The notes: generated by a model from the sequence alone, not told the origin. DNA of 64,000 bases from JAXMAR01 sp046350295 (GCA_046350295.1 JAXMAR010000007.1:62001-126000), one strand, 5' to 3'; shown: positions 1 to 8,900, counted from the stretch's first letter. Made by a program: numbers and translations.

Positions 1-1
1 C

Positions 2-3000
2 AAGAACCGCGAGTCGATCACGAAGCTATCGCTGGCGAGCTACGTGATGTCGCCGTTCACGTCGCTCCTCGTGCTGGAGACGGAGGAGGACTACAAGACT
101 TACAAGGTCGACCGCGGCCGCAAGGACCACTGGGCGATGTACCCCTGCCCGGAGCGCATCCCGACGGTGTACGAACCGGACCCGAAATGGACGGCGTGGG
201 GGTTGGGAGAGAAGCGGACGGTGGAGGAGGTGATGGGGACGCTGATGGGCGCTGATGTAGTCGCGGCTTCGCTTATGGCGCCGCCCTACCATTTCTGGGT
301 CGGCATGTACAGAGATGTATCAATAGACGTGCGGCGTGCTCCAACGGGAAGCCTGATGTTTGGAGCGGGTGTGAACAAAGTTGAGCAAGTGATAATTGTT
401 GGGAACGAGGTTACGCGGGACCATGTCATTCGCCGACCGCTCGGCGTCCCTCCGCGTGTTGGTATGCCGAAAGCGATTGATGCTCCGTTCTTGTCATCTT
501 CATCGGTGGCGGGTACAGGCGTAGCGACGCAGAACATTGATCCTCCCGCTGCTTTCGGAGTCGGACTCTCCGGGGGTGAACCGTTGCAGTGGAAAGCGTC
601 TAGCGTTCGGCTCCTCGCCTCGGATGTCCCGAGGATGCAAGATTGGGGCGGCTGGCGCGGTTCCTCGTATTTTCTCAAGAACTCGCCAACTCTTACTCCC
701 GGCCCCGAGGCGATGACGATGGCGTTGAAAGCGAGAGAACTGGATCCGGCCTCCCATTCAGAACAATATGCGATCAGCACAAGGCTTGGCGAGCGGGTTC
801 CGATGGGCGTCCCTTCCTATCTCAAACAGGCATTCCTAGATCGAGACGTGGTCACGTCAAAAACGCCATTCCTCATCGAACGAGACTTCGTGGATGCTTC
901 CGTCGTTTTCGCCGAGTCGCAATCGAAACACATTACCGCCTCCGACACCGCCGACCGCCTTCTCTTCTACGCCCCAAAATTCAAGCCGGATGACAGCATC
1001 TTCCGAAATCTGACGCTCTACGCTCCCGGCTTGCAGATGCAGACGTCGGATGTCCTCGCGACGCTGGAGCGCGAGGCGAAGCTGAAGCGGCCGCCGGTCA
1101 CGGGCGTCATCGACGAGAAGGCGCGGCGGCTGATCGACGCGGCGCGCGGGGCGGGATGGGAGACGGTTACGATTTCGCTTGGCGCCCCACCCCCCACCCC
1201 AGCCCTCCCCCACAAGGGGGGAGGGGGGCCGTCTCCGACTGGCGGCAAGGTCGAGGCGGGGCGTGCGCTGCAAGTGACCTACAACGGCAAGGGGCAGTTC
1301 CGCTACGTCTCTCCCTCCCCCCTCGTGGGGGAGGGTTGGGGTGGGGGGACGCTGGGCGCCGGTTTGCGGCAGGAGGTCATCGGCGACGGCGAGCGGCTCT
1401 GGCATCTCTATCCCGAGATCGGCCTGGCGGCGCGGCGAGCGTTCACGCCGTATCACTTCAGCGAGATCGGCGAGCTGGTCCCCTGGCTCGTCCCGGCCGC
1501 GGAAGACCTGGCGCGCGAGGCGGACGTCAAGTTGATCGCGGAGAACGTGGTCGCCATCGTGCCGCATGTCGAGCCGGCCATCGCGGCGCCGTCATCGACC
1601 GCCGGAACCGTACCCCCTGCCGGGATCGAGCCCCCTGCCGGGATCGAGCCCCCTGCCCCCTTGTGGGGGAGGGCTGGGGTGGGGGGTGCGGCGCCGAAGG
1701 AGAAGCCCGCGAAGGAACCAACGACCTATCAGCTTCACCTCGTCTTCGACAAGAATCGTCTCGTCGAACGCCGCGTCGTCGAGATGCCGGACGCCAAGGT
1801 CCTCGTGCGCGTCACTTACGGCGCGGACGGCGTCTGCCGGGTCTTCGACGAGAGCGGCAAGAAGACGGCGGAGACCAAGCTCGTCCGCGCGGCGGCGACG
1901 GCGCCCGATCTAACGCCGGATGTCTCCAATCTCCTCGTGTTTCGCTTCCCGCTGCGGACTTCCAGCCACCTGCTGCGCTTCGGCGGCGTGCCGGAAGAGC
2001 GTTATCCGAGGATGGGCAAGTTTATCGCCGAGGAGCTGTTCATCGCCTGGGCCCTCGAAGGCGACCGCCGCGCCGTCGAGTTGTTCAAGGAGCGTTTCCA
2101 CCGCAAGGGGGACCATCGCCTCGGCTTCTACGTGCTGCTCAACAGCTTTTCCGCCCGTTACCACACGGACATGAGCATCGCCGAGGTCATGCTGCGGCAA
2201 TGGACCGGCCACGCCCTCTACCTGCTCGGCGACCGTTCGTCGCGCACGATCCCGCCCGTTGTCATGGACGAGTTGGAGGAGCATCCAGGCAATCCGCTCG
2301 CCGTCTATCTCAACCGTAGCCAGACCGAGCTTGCAAACGGCGAAGAGAAGCGCGCATTCGGGCCGCTACCCGGCGTCAAGGACAGTTTCCTCAATCGCCT
2401 CACGGCTTGCCGCGACCTGTGGACGACCTGGAAGCTTGACCGCGCCGGCGATCCGGGGGAGAGGGCTTTCCGCGAAAACTGCGAGAAGACGCTCGCCTTC
2501 CTGAAGGATTGCCCGGACGTCGTCTGGTCGTGGGCGGTGATCGACGCGGTGCGCAAATCGAAGGCGATGGACCGCCCGCATGCGCCGGTGACCCGAGCGG
2601 ATGGCATTCGGAGTGTACCTCCGACGGCCAAATTCCATCTCGCTCTCTCCGAGATTCAGAAGGATGTGACCGCCCGCGCAGGCTTGCCCTACGCAAGTCG
2701 TTACGAGTATGCGATCAACCTCGCGGCGGCGGGCAAAAAAGCGGAGGCGCGGAAGGCGTTTCTCGACCTTTACGAGGAGGCGTTCAAGGCCGGGGCGCTG
2801 CCGCCGATCGAGAACACATTCAAGGAAACGCTGGAGCCGGGCGAACTGGCGACGCTTTACCGTGAGAAGCACGGCAAGCTGCTCGCGGACAAGAAGCCGA
2901 TCGCCGCGGTGCTGCTCGCGTGGCAGGCGTATCAGATGGGAGAGCGGCCCCTTGCGCAAACGTTCTATCGCACTGCGGTTGAAAGCGCCTCCCCCCACCC

Positions 3001-3808
3001 CAGCCCTCCCCCACAAGGGGGGAGGGAGCCAGAGGCGGCTGGCACTTCAACGTCAGTGATGGAAGGACCGAGCGACCGCGGCCTGGTGCGCCTCGTCGGC
3101 CTCGAGTTCCTCTGGCAAACCAAGCAATACGACCAGGCCGACGCCGAGTTGGCCGCCGTCCTCGCGGACATCGAGCTGAGCAAGCGTCCTTTCGTCTGGC
3201 GCCTCGCGGCCCGCTTCGCCGAGCGGCGCGGCGACGTCGAGAAGCAGGTTGAAGCCCTCGAGCAGGCGCTCGACATCGAGTTCCGCGAGCTGCCCGAAGT
3301 CGTCAACCTGGAAACCGTGCGCGAGGACTACGGCGGTCTCCTGACACACTACGAGTCGATGATCGCGTCCAGCAAGCGCTCGAAGACGCCCGCGCCGAAG
3401 GAGATGATTACCAAGGTCGTCAAAGTCGCGGATCGCTGGCGCTCCCTCGATCCGGACAAGTTGGATGTCCCCCGCCGCGCCGCCGCCCTGCTGGAATCGC
3501 TGGGCGCCACCGAGTTGGCGTGGGATTACACGACGACGCCGATGGGCCTCAAGCCCGGCGAATCCGAGCCCTGGCTCGCCCTCGCCCAGAAGCTGCGCGG
3601 CGAGAACCGTATCGACGAGGCGGACGCGGTCTACGTCCAGGCGTTCAAGGTCGAGCCGACCAACGCGGACATCCTCTGGGAGCGAGCGGAGTGCTTGAAG
3701 GGCGTGGGCCGAACCTCCGAGGCGCGGGCGCTTTACCGCCGCATCGCGGAAGGCGAGTGGCAGCCGCGCTTCGCGTCGACGCGCGAGCAGGCGCGGGCGT
3801 TGCGGTGA
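2..3808 (+). CDS. Large TPR-containing protein, C-terminal part (5' end outside window)
   Basis: The frame is open from the left edge to a TGA at 3806-3808. GTG 44 and ATG 47 are internal, because the reading upstream of them is also protein-like, so the true start lies outside the window. About 1268 residues are visible. The opening segment (SPFTSLLVLE, then DRGRKDHWAMYPCP) resembles, from memory, planctomycete proteins with VIT/von Willebrand A domains in front; that is inference. The last 450 residues are alpha-helical and TPR-like (AINLAAAGKKAEARKAF; DEADAVYVQAFKVEPTNADI). Four 36-bp palindromic repeats and an 18-bp tandem repeat sit inside the coding sequence without breaking the frame, adding Pro/Gly-rich inserts. 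No catalytic motif is visible in this part. Scaffold or assembly role is only a guess. Confidence 0.8.
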   Translation, partial: KNRESITKLSLASYVMSPFTSLLVLETEEDYKTYKVDRGRKDHWAMYPCPERIPTVYEPDPKWTAWGLGEKRTVEEVMGTLMGADVVAASLMAPPYHFWVGMYRDVSIDVRRAPTGSLMFGAGVNKVEQVIIVGNEVTRDHVIRRPLGVPPRVGMPKAIDAPFLSSSSVAGTGVATQNIDPPAAFGVGLSGGEPLQWKASSVRLLASDVPRMQDWGGWRGSSYFLKNSPTLTPGPEAMTMALKARELDPASHSEQYAISTRLGERVPMGVPSYLKQAFLDRDVVTSKTPFLIERDFVDASVVFAESQSKHITASDTADRLLFYAPKFKPDDSIFRNLTLYAPGLQMQTSDVLATLEREAKLKRPPVTGVIDEKARRLIDAARGAGWETVTISLGAPPPTPALPHKGGGGPSPTGGKVEAGRALQVTYNGKGQFRYVSPSPLVGEGWGGGTLGAGLRQEVIGDGERLWHLYPEIGLAARRAFTPYHFSEIGELVPWLVPAAEDLAREADVKLIAENVVAIVPHVEPAIAAPSSTAGTVPPAGIEPPAGIEPPAPLWGRAGVGGAAPKEKPAKEPTTYQLHLVFDKNRLVERRVVEMPDAKVLVRVTYGADGVCRVFDESGKKTAETKLVRAAATAPDLTPDVSNLLVFRFPLRTSSHLLRFGGVPEERYPRMGKFIAEELFIAWALEGDRRAVELFKERFHRKGDHRLGFYVLLNSFSARYHTDMSIAEVMLRQWTGHALYLLGDRSSRTIPPVVMDELEEHPGNPLAVYLNRSQTELANGEEKRAFGPLPGVKDSFLNRLTACRDLWTTWKLDRAGDPGERAFRENCEKTLAFLKDCPDVVWSWAVIDAVRKSKAMDRPHAPVTRADGIRSVPPTAKFHLALSEIQKDVTARAGLPYASRYEYAINLAAAGKKAEARKAFLDLYEEAFKAGALPPIENTFKETLEPGELATLYREKHGKLLADKKPIAAVLLAWQAYQMGERPLAQTFYRTAVESASPHPSPPPQGGREPEAAGTSTSVMEGPSDRGLVRLVGLEFLWQTKQYDQADAELAAVLADIELSKRPFVWRLAARFAERRGDVEKQVEALEQALDIEFRELPEVVNLETVREDYGGLLTHYESMIASSKRSKTPAPKEMITKVVKVADRWRSLDPDKLDVPRRAAALLESLGATELAWDYTTTPMGLKPGESEPWLALAQKLRGENRIDEADAVYVQAFKVEPTNADILWERAECLKGVGRTSEARALYRRIAEGEWQPRFASTREQARALR
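1190..1225 (+). repeat. 36-bp palindromic coding repeat, copy 1
   Basis: C-rich arm CCCCCCACCCC, then a hairpin CCCTCCCCC/ACAA/GGGGGGAGGG. It is identical over all 36 bases to the copy at 2991 and is read here as PPTPALPHKGGG. Length is a multiple of three and none of the six frames of the unit contains a stop. Confidence 0.85.
1313..1348 (-). repeat. 36-bp palindromic coding repeat, copy 2 (inverted)
   Basis: Reverse complement of the unit at 1190 with two mismatches. It is read in the host gene as PSPLVGEGWGGG. Confidence 0.85.
1613..1657 (+). repeat. 18-bp tandem repeat, 2.5 copies
   Basis: The unit CCCCCTGCCGGGATCGAG occurs at 1613-1630 and 1631-1648, followed by a half copy that runs into the next palindromic repeat. 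It encodes PPAGIE twice, in frame. Confidence 0.85.
1651..1686 (-). repeat. 36-bp palindromic coding repeat, copy 3 (inverted)
   Basis: Reverse complement of the 36-bp unit with one mismatch, read in a different phase from copies 1 and 2 (APLWGRAGVGG). It abuts the 18-bp tandem repeat. Confidence 0.85.
2991..3026 (+). repeat. 36-bp palindromic coding repeat, copy 4
   Basis: Identical to the copy at 1190 but read in another phase (SPHPSPPPQGGRE). It interrupts a TPR-like helical region. Confidence 0.85.
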
Positions 3809-3811
3809 CAA

Positions 3812-3936
3812 TTTTGGAGTGCGGGCACGACACCGCTTTGGATTGAGGGGGGCGACGTTCTTCGGAAACAGGGTCGCTCGATCCAAAGCGGCCTGTCCAG
3901 CCGCGGCGCCCAAAAATGAACGACCGCGCTCCAAAA
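3812..3936. repeat. MITE-like inverted-repeat element
   Basis: Terminal arms TTTTGGAGTGCGG (3812-3824) and CCGCGCTCCAAAA (3924-3936) are complementary at 12 of 13 positions. A second, perfect 11-bp inverted repeat, CCGCTTTGGAT (3833-3843) with ATCCAAAGCGG (3881-3891), lies inside. No transposase is present. The element sits between the stop of the TPR gene and the promoter at 3946. Confidence 0.6.
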
Positions 3937-3945
3937 ACCTCCAGC

Positions 3946-3974
3946 TTGTAAGCCTTCGCGGCAATCTTTATAAT
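3946..3974 (+). promoter_or_regulatory. Near-consensus sigma70 promoter
   Basis: TTGTAA (3946-3951), a 17-nt spacer and TATAAT (3969-3974). Transcription would begin near 3981. This rules out the upstream in-frame starts of the following gene and supports TTG 4017. Confidence 0.7.
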
Positions 3975-4016
3975 CCAGTCTGTGAAGATTTTCACAAACT
4001 CGCGAGGCGTCCTTCG

Positions 4017-5723
4017 TTGGCCGAGCGCAAACGCATCCTGGTCATCAGCGTCACGGAGGCGCCGGCGGATGGGCTTTTCGCGGAGGGCCGGGCGGACTGG
4101 GACCTGATCCGCGTCCCCACGCTACGCGAGGCCCTCGAACGCATCCAGGCCGAGCGCTTCGACGCCATCGTCGCCCCGACCGCCAACCCCCGCGTCTTGC
4201 GGCGTCTTAATTCTCTTCTCCAGGCTGATTCGATTCTCGATGTGATGGGTGAAGGGGTCGCCGTCGTCACGCCCGACCGGAAGATCGCCTGGGCCAATCC
4301 GCGTTTCGCACAATGGGCCGGCGGCCGGGCCGATGGCAAGGACTTCTTCGAGGCGCTCGGCTCTCCCGACAAGCTCGGCCCCGAGGCCTCCGCCTTCTAC
4401 AACGCTCTCCCCGACCACACCAGCCAGGCCCGGTTTCAGGCCGGCGCCCGTCACTTCGACATGCGCGTCGCTCCGCTTCTCGACGCGGCCGGCCACGTGA
4501 GCCAGCACATCGCCATGCTGCGCAACGTTACTCCCGAGGTGCAGCAGCAGCAAAAGCTCGACGCCCTGCACCACGCCGCCAACGAGCTGGCCGCCATCAC
4601 CCCCGATCAGCTCGCCGACATGGACATCGAGGAGCGCGTCGAGGTCCTCAAGCAGAACATCCGTCGCCTCACCCACGACCTCCTGCACTACGACGTCATC
4701 GAGATTCGCCTGCTCGATCACGCCAGCGGCCGACTCGAGCCCCTCCTCTCCGATGGCATGACCCCCGAGGCGGCCCAGCGCATCCTTTATGCCCGCGAAG
4801 AGGGGAACGGCGTCACCGGCTATGTCGCGGCCACCGGTAAGAGTTACCTGTGCGTCGACACCGCCAACGACCCGCACTACATCGAAGGCGCCAAGGGGGC
4901 GAAAAGCTCGCTCACCGTCGCGCTCAGCTGGGGCGACCGCGTCATCGGCACCTTCAACGTCGAGAGCCCGCACCCGGGCGGCTTCGGCCCGCAAGACGTC
5001 CAGTTCACCGAGATCTTCTGCCGTGAGCTGGCCGCCGCGTTGCACACGCTCGAGCTGCTTCTCATCGAGAAACGGACGACGGCCGAGCAATCGATCGAGG
5101 CCGTCAACCGGGCCGTGGTCATTCCGGTCGACGAGATTCTCAACGAGGCCACCGCCATTCTCGATCGCTGGATCGGCCACGAGCCGGAGATGGCGGAGAA
5201 GCTCAAGAAGATCCTGTCGTCGGCCCGCTCGATCAAGCAGAGCATCCAGAAAGTCGGCGAAGACATGACGCCGGCGGCCAAGAGCCTGTCGAGCCCCGGT
5301 TTTGAAACGCCGAGCCGCCTCAAGGGGCAGCGTGTGCTCGTGGTGGACAACGACGAGCGCGTGCGCCGCTCCGCCCACAGCCTGTTGGGCCGCTGGGGCT
5401 GTATCGTCGAGACCGCCCGCGATGGCCAGGAAGCGCTCACCATGGCGCGCTTGAGCGCCTACGACGCCATGCTCGCCGACATCCGCCTGCCCGATCTCTC
5501 CGGCTTCGACGTCTACCGCGCCCTGCGCGAAGCTCAGCCCAACGCCCGCGTCATCCTCATGACGGGCTTCGGCTACGATTCGTCCCACTCCATCGTCAAG
5601 GCGCGGGCCGAAGGCCTGCGTCACGTCCTCTACAAGCCGTTCCGCGTCGAGCAGATGCTCGAAGCCCTCCAGAGCCGCGACCAGGAGCCGGCGCCCGTCC
5701 CGGCGGCGGCGACGAAGGCGTGA
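4017..5723 (+). CDS. PAS-GAF-receiver signalling protein
   Basis: 568 residues from TTG 4017, which is preceded by GAGG (4004-4007) and lies just downstream of the promoter at 3946. The frame stays open upstream to about 3819, but that part would precede the promoter. A PAS-like segment (about 65-165, SILDVMGEGVAVVTPDRKIAWANPRF) is followed by a GAF domain (about 205-370) and a C-terminal receiver domain (about 437-550). In the receiver the phosphoacceptor is Asp488 (LADIRLPD) and the conserved Lys is in YKPF. There is no histidine-kinase H-box or ATPase domain and no DNA-binding output, so it probably acts as a sensor or adaptor phosphorylated by a separate kinase. Confidence 0.85.
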   Translation: MAERKRILVISVTEAPADGLFAEGRADWDLIRVPTLREALERIQAERFDAIVAPTANPRVLRRLNSLLQADSILDVMGEGVAVVTPDRKIAWANPRFAQWAGGRADGKDFFEALGSPDKLGPEASAFYNALPDHTSQARFQAGARHFDMRVAPLLDAAGHVSQHIAMLRNVTPEVQQQQKLDALHHAANELAAITPDQLADMDIEERVEVLKQNIRRLTHDLLHYDVIEIRLLDHASGRLEPLLSDGMTPEAAQRILYAREEGNGVTGYVAATGKSYLCVDTANDPHYIEGAKGAKSSLTVALSWGDRVIGTFNVESPHPGGFGPQDVQFTEIFCRELAAALHTLELLLIEKRTTAEQSIEAVNRAVVIPVDEILNEATAILDRWIGHEPEMAEKLKKILSSARSIKQSIQKVGEDMTPAAKSLSSPGFETPSRLKGQRVLVVDNDERVRRSAHSLLGRWGCIVETARDGQEALTMARLSAYDAMLADIRLPDLSGFDVYRALREAQPNARVILMTGFGYDSSHSIVKARAEGLRHVLYKPFRVEQMLEALQSRDQEPAPVPAAATKA

Positions 5724-5853
5724 CGTGAGGCTTGACGCCGCGAAAATGAGAAAAGGATGACAGTCGCCGCCCGGCTCCCCGCATCCGAAACCGGCCGCAC
5801 CGCCCCCTGGTACAACCTACGAAAACCCGGAACACTACCACGAGGGACGCCAC

Positions 5854-7761
5854 ATGCGTCAGTTGCTCCTTGGCTTTCTTGCCTTTTCCTTTTCCACGGC
5901 AGTCGCCCGCGCCGATGAGCCGAAAGCCTCGACCGCGATGCTCGGCAAGAAGATCGCCGATGTCTCCTTCACCGACGAAAAGGGCGTCAAGCATTCGTTG
6001 CACGACAAGGCGGAAGCAACCGTCGTCGTCTTCCTCTCCTTCGAGTGCCCGGTCGCCACCAGCTACGCGCAACCCCTCTCCGACCTGGCCAAGGACCTCG
6101 CGGTAAAAAAGGTCCGCTTCGTGGGACTCATCTGCAATCCGGATGAGACGCCGGCCGGCGTCGCCAAGCAAGCGAGACATTTCAACATCACCTTCCCCGT
6201 CTACCTCGACAAGGATTGCCGCGGCGCCGACGCCCTCAAGGCCGGAGTCACGCCCGAGGCCTTCGTCCTCGACAAGGACTTCGTCCTCCGCTACCGCGGC
6301 CGCATCGACGACGCCTATTACGAGCGACTCAAGAAGCACGGCACGGTGAAGAACAGAGACCTCGAAGACGCGCTCAAGAGCATGCTGAGCGGCAAGACCA
6401 TCCGCGAGCCGGCCACCGCGGCCGTTGGCTGCCCCATCCAGCGCGACCTGAAGCTGGCGCGCGAGGGCAAGGTAACGTTCCATCGCGACGTGGAGCCGAT
6501 CCTCCAGAGCCATTGCCAGCAATGTCATCGTCCAGGCGAGGTCGGGCCGTTCTCGCTGATGACGTATAAACAAGCGGTGAGCTGGTCCGACCTGGTGCAA
6601 GACTACACGAAGAAACGGCTGATGCCGCCCTGGAAGCCGACGGAAAGCGTGACATTTCACAACGATCGCCGCATGTCGCAAAAGGAGATCGACACCATCG
6701 CCGCCTGGGTCGACTCGGGCATGCCCGAAGGCGACCCGAAGGACGCTCCGCCCGCGAAAAAATTCACCGAGGGTTGGCTGCTCGGCACGCCCGACCTGGT
6801 CCTCACCGCCGAGGCGGACTTCACGCTCGGCCCCACCGGCCGCGACCTCTTCCGCTGCATGGTCCTGCCGACCAACCTCTCCGAGGACAAGTACGTCGTC
6901 GCCGTCGAGACGCGGCCCAGCAATCCACGCGTCGTCCACCACGTTCTCCTCTTCGTCGACAATACCGGCCAGGGACGCAAGCTCGAGGCGAAGGCACAGA
7001 AGGACCGGCTCAAGGATCCCGACGCGGTCGACGTCGGTCCCGGCTACACGGTGTCCATGGGCGTCGGCTTCACCCCGCAGGGAGGTCTCGGCGGCTGGGC
7101 GCCGGGGCAGATCGGCCGTTATCTACCCGAGGGGACCGGCTATCCGCTGCGGAAGGGAAGCGACGTCATCGTGCAGACGCATTTCCACCGCAACGGCCGG
7201 CTCGAAAAGGATCGCACCCAGATCGGCCTCTACTTTGCCAAGGCGCCGGTGAAAAACCCGCTGCAAGGCGGCGTCGTCGCGGGCGGCTCCGGTACCGGCC
7301 TGGCGCGACTCCTTTTCTCGATTCCCGCCGGCGCTGAGAAGTTCAAGCTGCACGGCGAAAGCTGGGCCCGCGATGACTTCAAGCTGCTTACCATCAGCCC
7401 GCACATGCACATGCTGGGCAAGGAGATCAAGCTGACGATGACGCCGCCCGACGGCAAGAAGGAAACTCTGATCTACATCAACGACTGGGACTACAACTGG
7501 CAGGAAACCTTCACCCTCAAGGAGCCGCTCGCCGTCAAGAAGGGGACCAGGTTCGAAGTGGAGGCGATCTACGACAACAGCGCCAAGAATCCCCACAACC
7601 CGTTCAATCCGCCGCAACGCGTCACCTTCGGCGAGCAGACGACCAACGAGATGTGTTTCGTCTTCCTGAGCGGCACAAGCGAGCGCGGCGTCACGGGCTC
7701 CCTGCGCCGCGGCCTGCCGCTATCGCCGACGAAAGCCGAAACCAAAGCCGCGGCGCCTTGA
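5854..7761 (+). CDS. Secreted redoxin / cytochrome c / copper type II monooxygenase-like fusion
   Basis: 635 residues with a signal peptide (about 1-20, cut near ARADEP). Residues 30-180 form a thioredoxin-like redoxin domain with one cysteine in FECPVATSY in place of CxxC. Residues 205-300 hold one haem site (CQQCH, Cys221) with the surrounding HRPGEVGPF and MPPWKP. The C-terminal 320 residues contain His motifs typical of ascorbate-dependent copper type II monooxygenases (VVHHVLLF, QTHFHRNG, SPHMHMLGKE). It is an extracytoplasmic redox protein; the substrate is unknown. The start ATG follows CGAGGGACGCC. It stands alone, with a long hairpin just after the stop. Confidence 0.85.
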   Translation: MRQLLLGFLAFSFSTAVARADEPKASTAMLGKKIADVSFTDEKGVKHSLHDKAEATVVVFLSFECPVATSYAQPLSDLAKDLAVKKVRFVGLICNPDETPAGVAKQARHFNITFPVYLDKDCRGADALKAGVTPEAFVLDKDFVLRYRGRIDDAYYERLKKHGTVKNRDLEDALKSMLSGKTIREPATAAVGCPIQRDLKLAREGKVTFHRDVEPILQSHCQQCHRPGEVGPFSLMTYKQAVSWSDLVQDYTKKRLMPPWKPTESVTFHNDRRMSQKEIDTIAAWVDSGMPEGDPKDAPPAKKFTEGWLLGTPDLVLTAEADFTLGPTGRDLFRCMVLPTNLSEDKYVVAVETRPSNPRVVHHVLLFVDNTGQGRKLEAKAQKDRLKDPDAVDVGPGYTVSMGVGFTPQGGLGGWAPGQIGRYLPEGTGYPLRKGSDVIVQTHFHRNGRLEKDRTQIGLYFAKAPVKNPLQGGVVAGGSGTGLARLLFSIPAGAEKFKLHGESWARDDFKLLTISPHMHMLGKEIKLTMTPPDGKKETLIYINDWDYNWQETFTLKEPLAVKKGTRFEVEAIYDNSAKNPHNPFNPPQRVTFGEQTTNEMCFVFLSGTSERGVTGSLRRGLPLSPTKAETKAAAP

Positions 7762-7780
7762 ACCGGCGATGAGAAACCAT

Positions 7781-7864
7781 CGCCGCGGATCAACGCGAAT
7801 GAACGCGGATCGGAGAAGCGAGCTTTCTGCTCAGATCGGCGTTCATTCGCGGTGATCCGCGGCG
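7781..7864. repeat. 26-bp inverted repeat between convergent genes
   Basis: The arms at 7781-7806 and 7839-7864 are complementary at 25 of 26 positions around a 32-nt loop. It lies between the convergent redoxin-fusion and CsbD-like genes, so it could serve as a bidirectional terminator, though there is no clear T-run. The text (CGCGGATCAACGCG) also looks like a dispersed repeat. Confidence 0.7.
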
Positions 7865-7882
7865 AAACTGATTTCTACCCTA

Positions 7883-8086
7883 TCACGGCTTCAGTGCCTG
7901 CGCGAAGTCATCGAGTTCGCGCTGGGCCTGCTCCTTGGCGTAGCCGTAGCGTTCCTGAAGCTTGCCGGCGAGTTGGTCCTTCTTCCCTTCAATGGCCGTG
8001 AGGTCGTCATCGGTAAGCTGACCCCACTTTTCCTTCACCTTGCCCTTGAATTGCTTCCAGTTGCCGGTGATGGTATCCCAGTTCAT
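7883..8086 (-). CDS. CsbD-like stress protein
   Basis: 67 residues, beginning MNWDTITGNWKQFKGKVKEK. The family signature W-x-Q-x-KGK-x-K-x-KWG is complete, followed by DDLTAIEGKKDQLAGKLQERYG. A GGAGG site seven bases before the ATG fixes this start; the longer open frame upstream is spurious. CsbD proteins are small, charged, general-stress-induced proteins of unknown molecular role. Length matches the family. Confidence 0.92.
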   Translation of the reverse strand: MNWDTITGNWKQFKGKVKEKWGQLTDDDLTAIEGKKDQLAGKLQERYGYAKEQAQRELDDFAQALKP

Positions 8087-8171
8087 GGTTTGCCTCCGTA
8101 TCAGCAAAGTTGTGAGCTTGAACCGATAGGAGTGCAAAGCCGATGCCAAGAACGGCCGCGTATCGATTCGC

Positions 8172-8900
8172 CTAAAACAGCGTCGTCTCACGCCATTGCG
8201 GCGATTTGGCGCCGGCCTCGGGAGCAACGCATTCGGCGCCCTCGTTCGCGACGTTGTTCACGCGCTTGCTCACCGCGACCGCCTCCATCTTCGCCGCGGG
8301 ATAGGGCCGTAGCATCTCCTGCAAGACGGCCGGATCGACCGGCGCCGGGTCGAGCCAGCGCAGATAGTCGCCCGGATCCAGGATGGCGGGCATGCGGTCG
8401 TGGAGCGAGGCCACCAGTTCATTGGCGTCGGTCGTGATGATGGCGCACGATTCGACGCTCGCCGGCGCCTTGGCGTCGGCGCCCTCCTTCTTCTTCCAGT
8501 ACTCCCAGAGCCCGGCGAAGGCGAAGGGGGAGCCATCCTTGTTGTGGATGTGAAACGGCTGCTTCTCCTTGCCGAGTTTTTTCCATTCGTAGAAGCCGTC
8601 GGCAAGGATGAGGCAGCGCCGCTTCTGAAACGCCGAGCGGAAGGCGGGCTTCGTCGCGAGCGTCTCGGCCCGCGCGTTGATTTGTTTGTTGCCGATCGAC
8701 AGGTCCTCCGCCCAGTATGGAACGAGCCCCCAGCGCATGAGCCCCCCCTGCGGCTTCTCCTTCCCCTTCTCGACCCGGACCGCCAGGACGTCCTGCGTCG
8801 GTGCGATGTTGTAGCGCCTCAGGCTCGCCGGCAAATCGAAGAGCGGGAAAAAGCCTTTCAGCTGGTCCGTGGAAACGCCCAGAGAGAATCGGCCGCACAT
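8172..8900 (-). CDS. SRAP-domain protein (YedK/HMCES family)
   Basis: 242 residues starting MCGRFSL, so Cys2 becomes N-terminal after Met removal and can form the thiazolidine cross-link with abasic sites in single-stranded DNA. The other expected catalytic residues are present: Asn75 (INARAET), Glu105 (GFYEW) and His167 (LHDRMP). NIAPTQ at 31-36 is also typical. Family role: shielding abasic sites during replication. The gene is monocistronic, upstream of a 420-bp intergenic region. Confidence 0.95.
   Translation of the reverse strand: MCGRFSLGVSTDQLKGFFPLFDLPASLRRYNIAPTQDVLAVRVEKGKEKPQGGLMRWGLVPYWAEDLSIGNKQINARAETLATKPAFRSAFQKRRCLILADGFYEWKKLGKEKQPFHIHNKDGSPFAFAGLWEYWKKKEGADAKAPASVESCAIITTDANELVASLHDRMPAILDPGDYLRWLDPAPVDPAVLQEMLRPYPAAKMEAVAVSKRVNNVANEGAECVAPEAGAKSPQWRETTLF

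Noticed and set aside
3819..4016. N-terminal extension of the PAS-GAF-receiver protein
   Set aside because: It starts within the MITE-like repeat and precedes the consensus promoter at 3946-3974.
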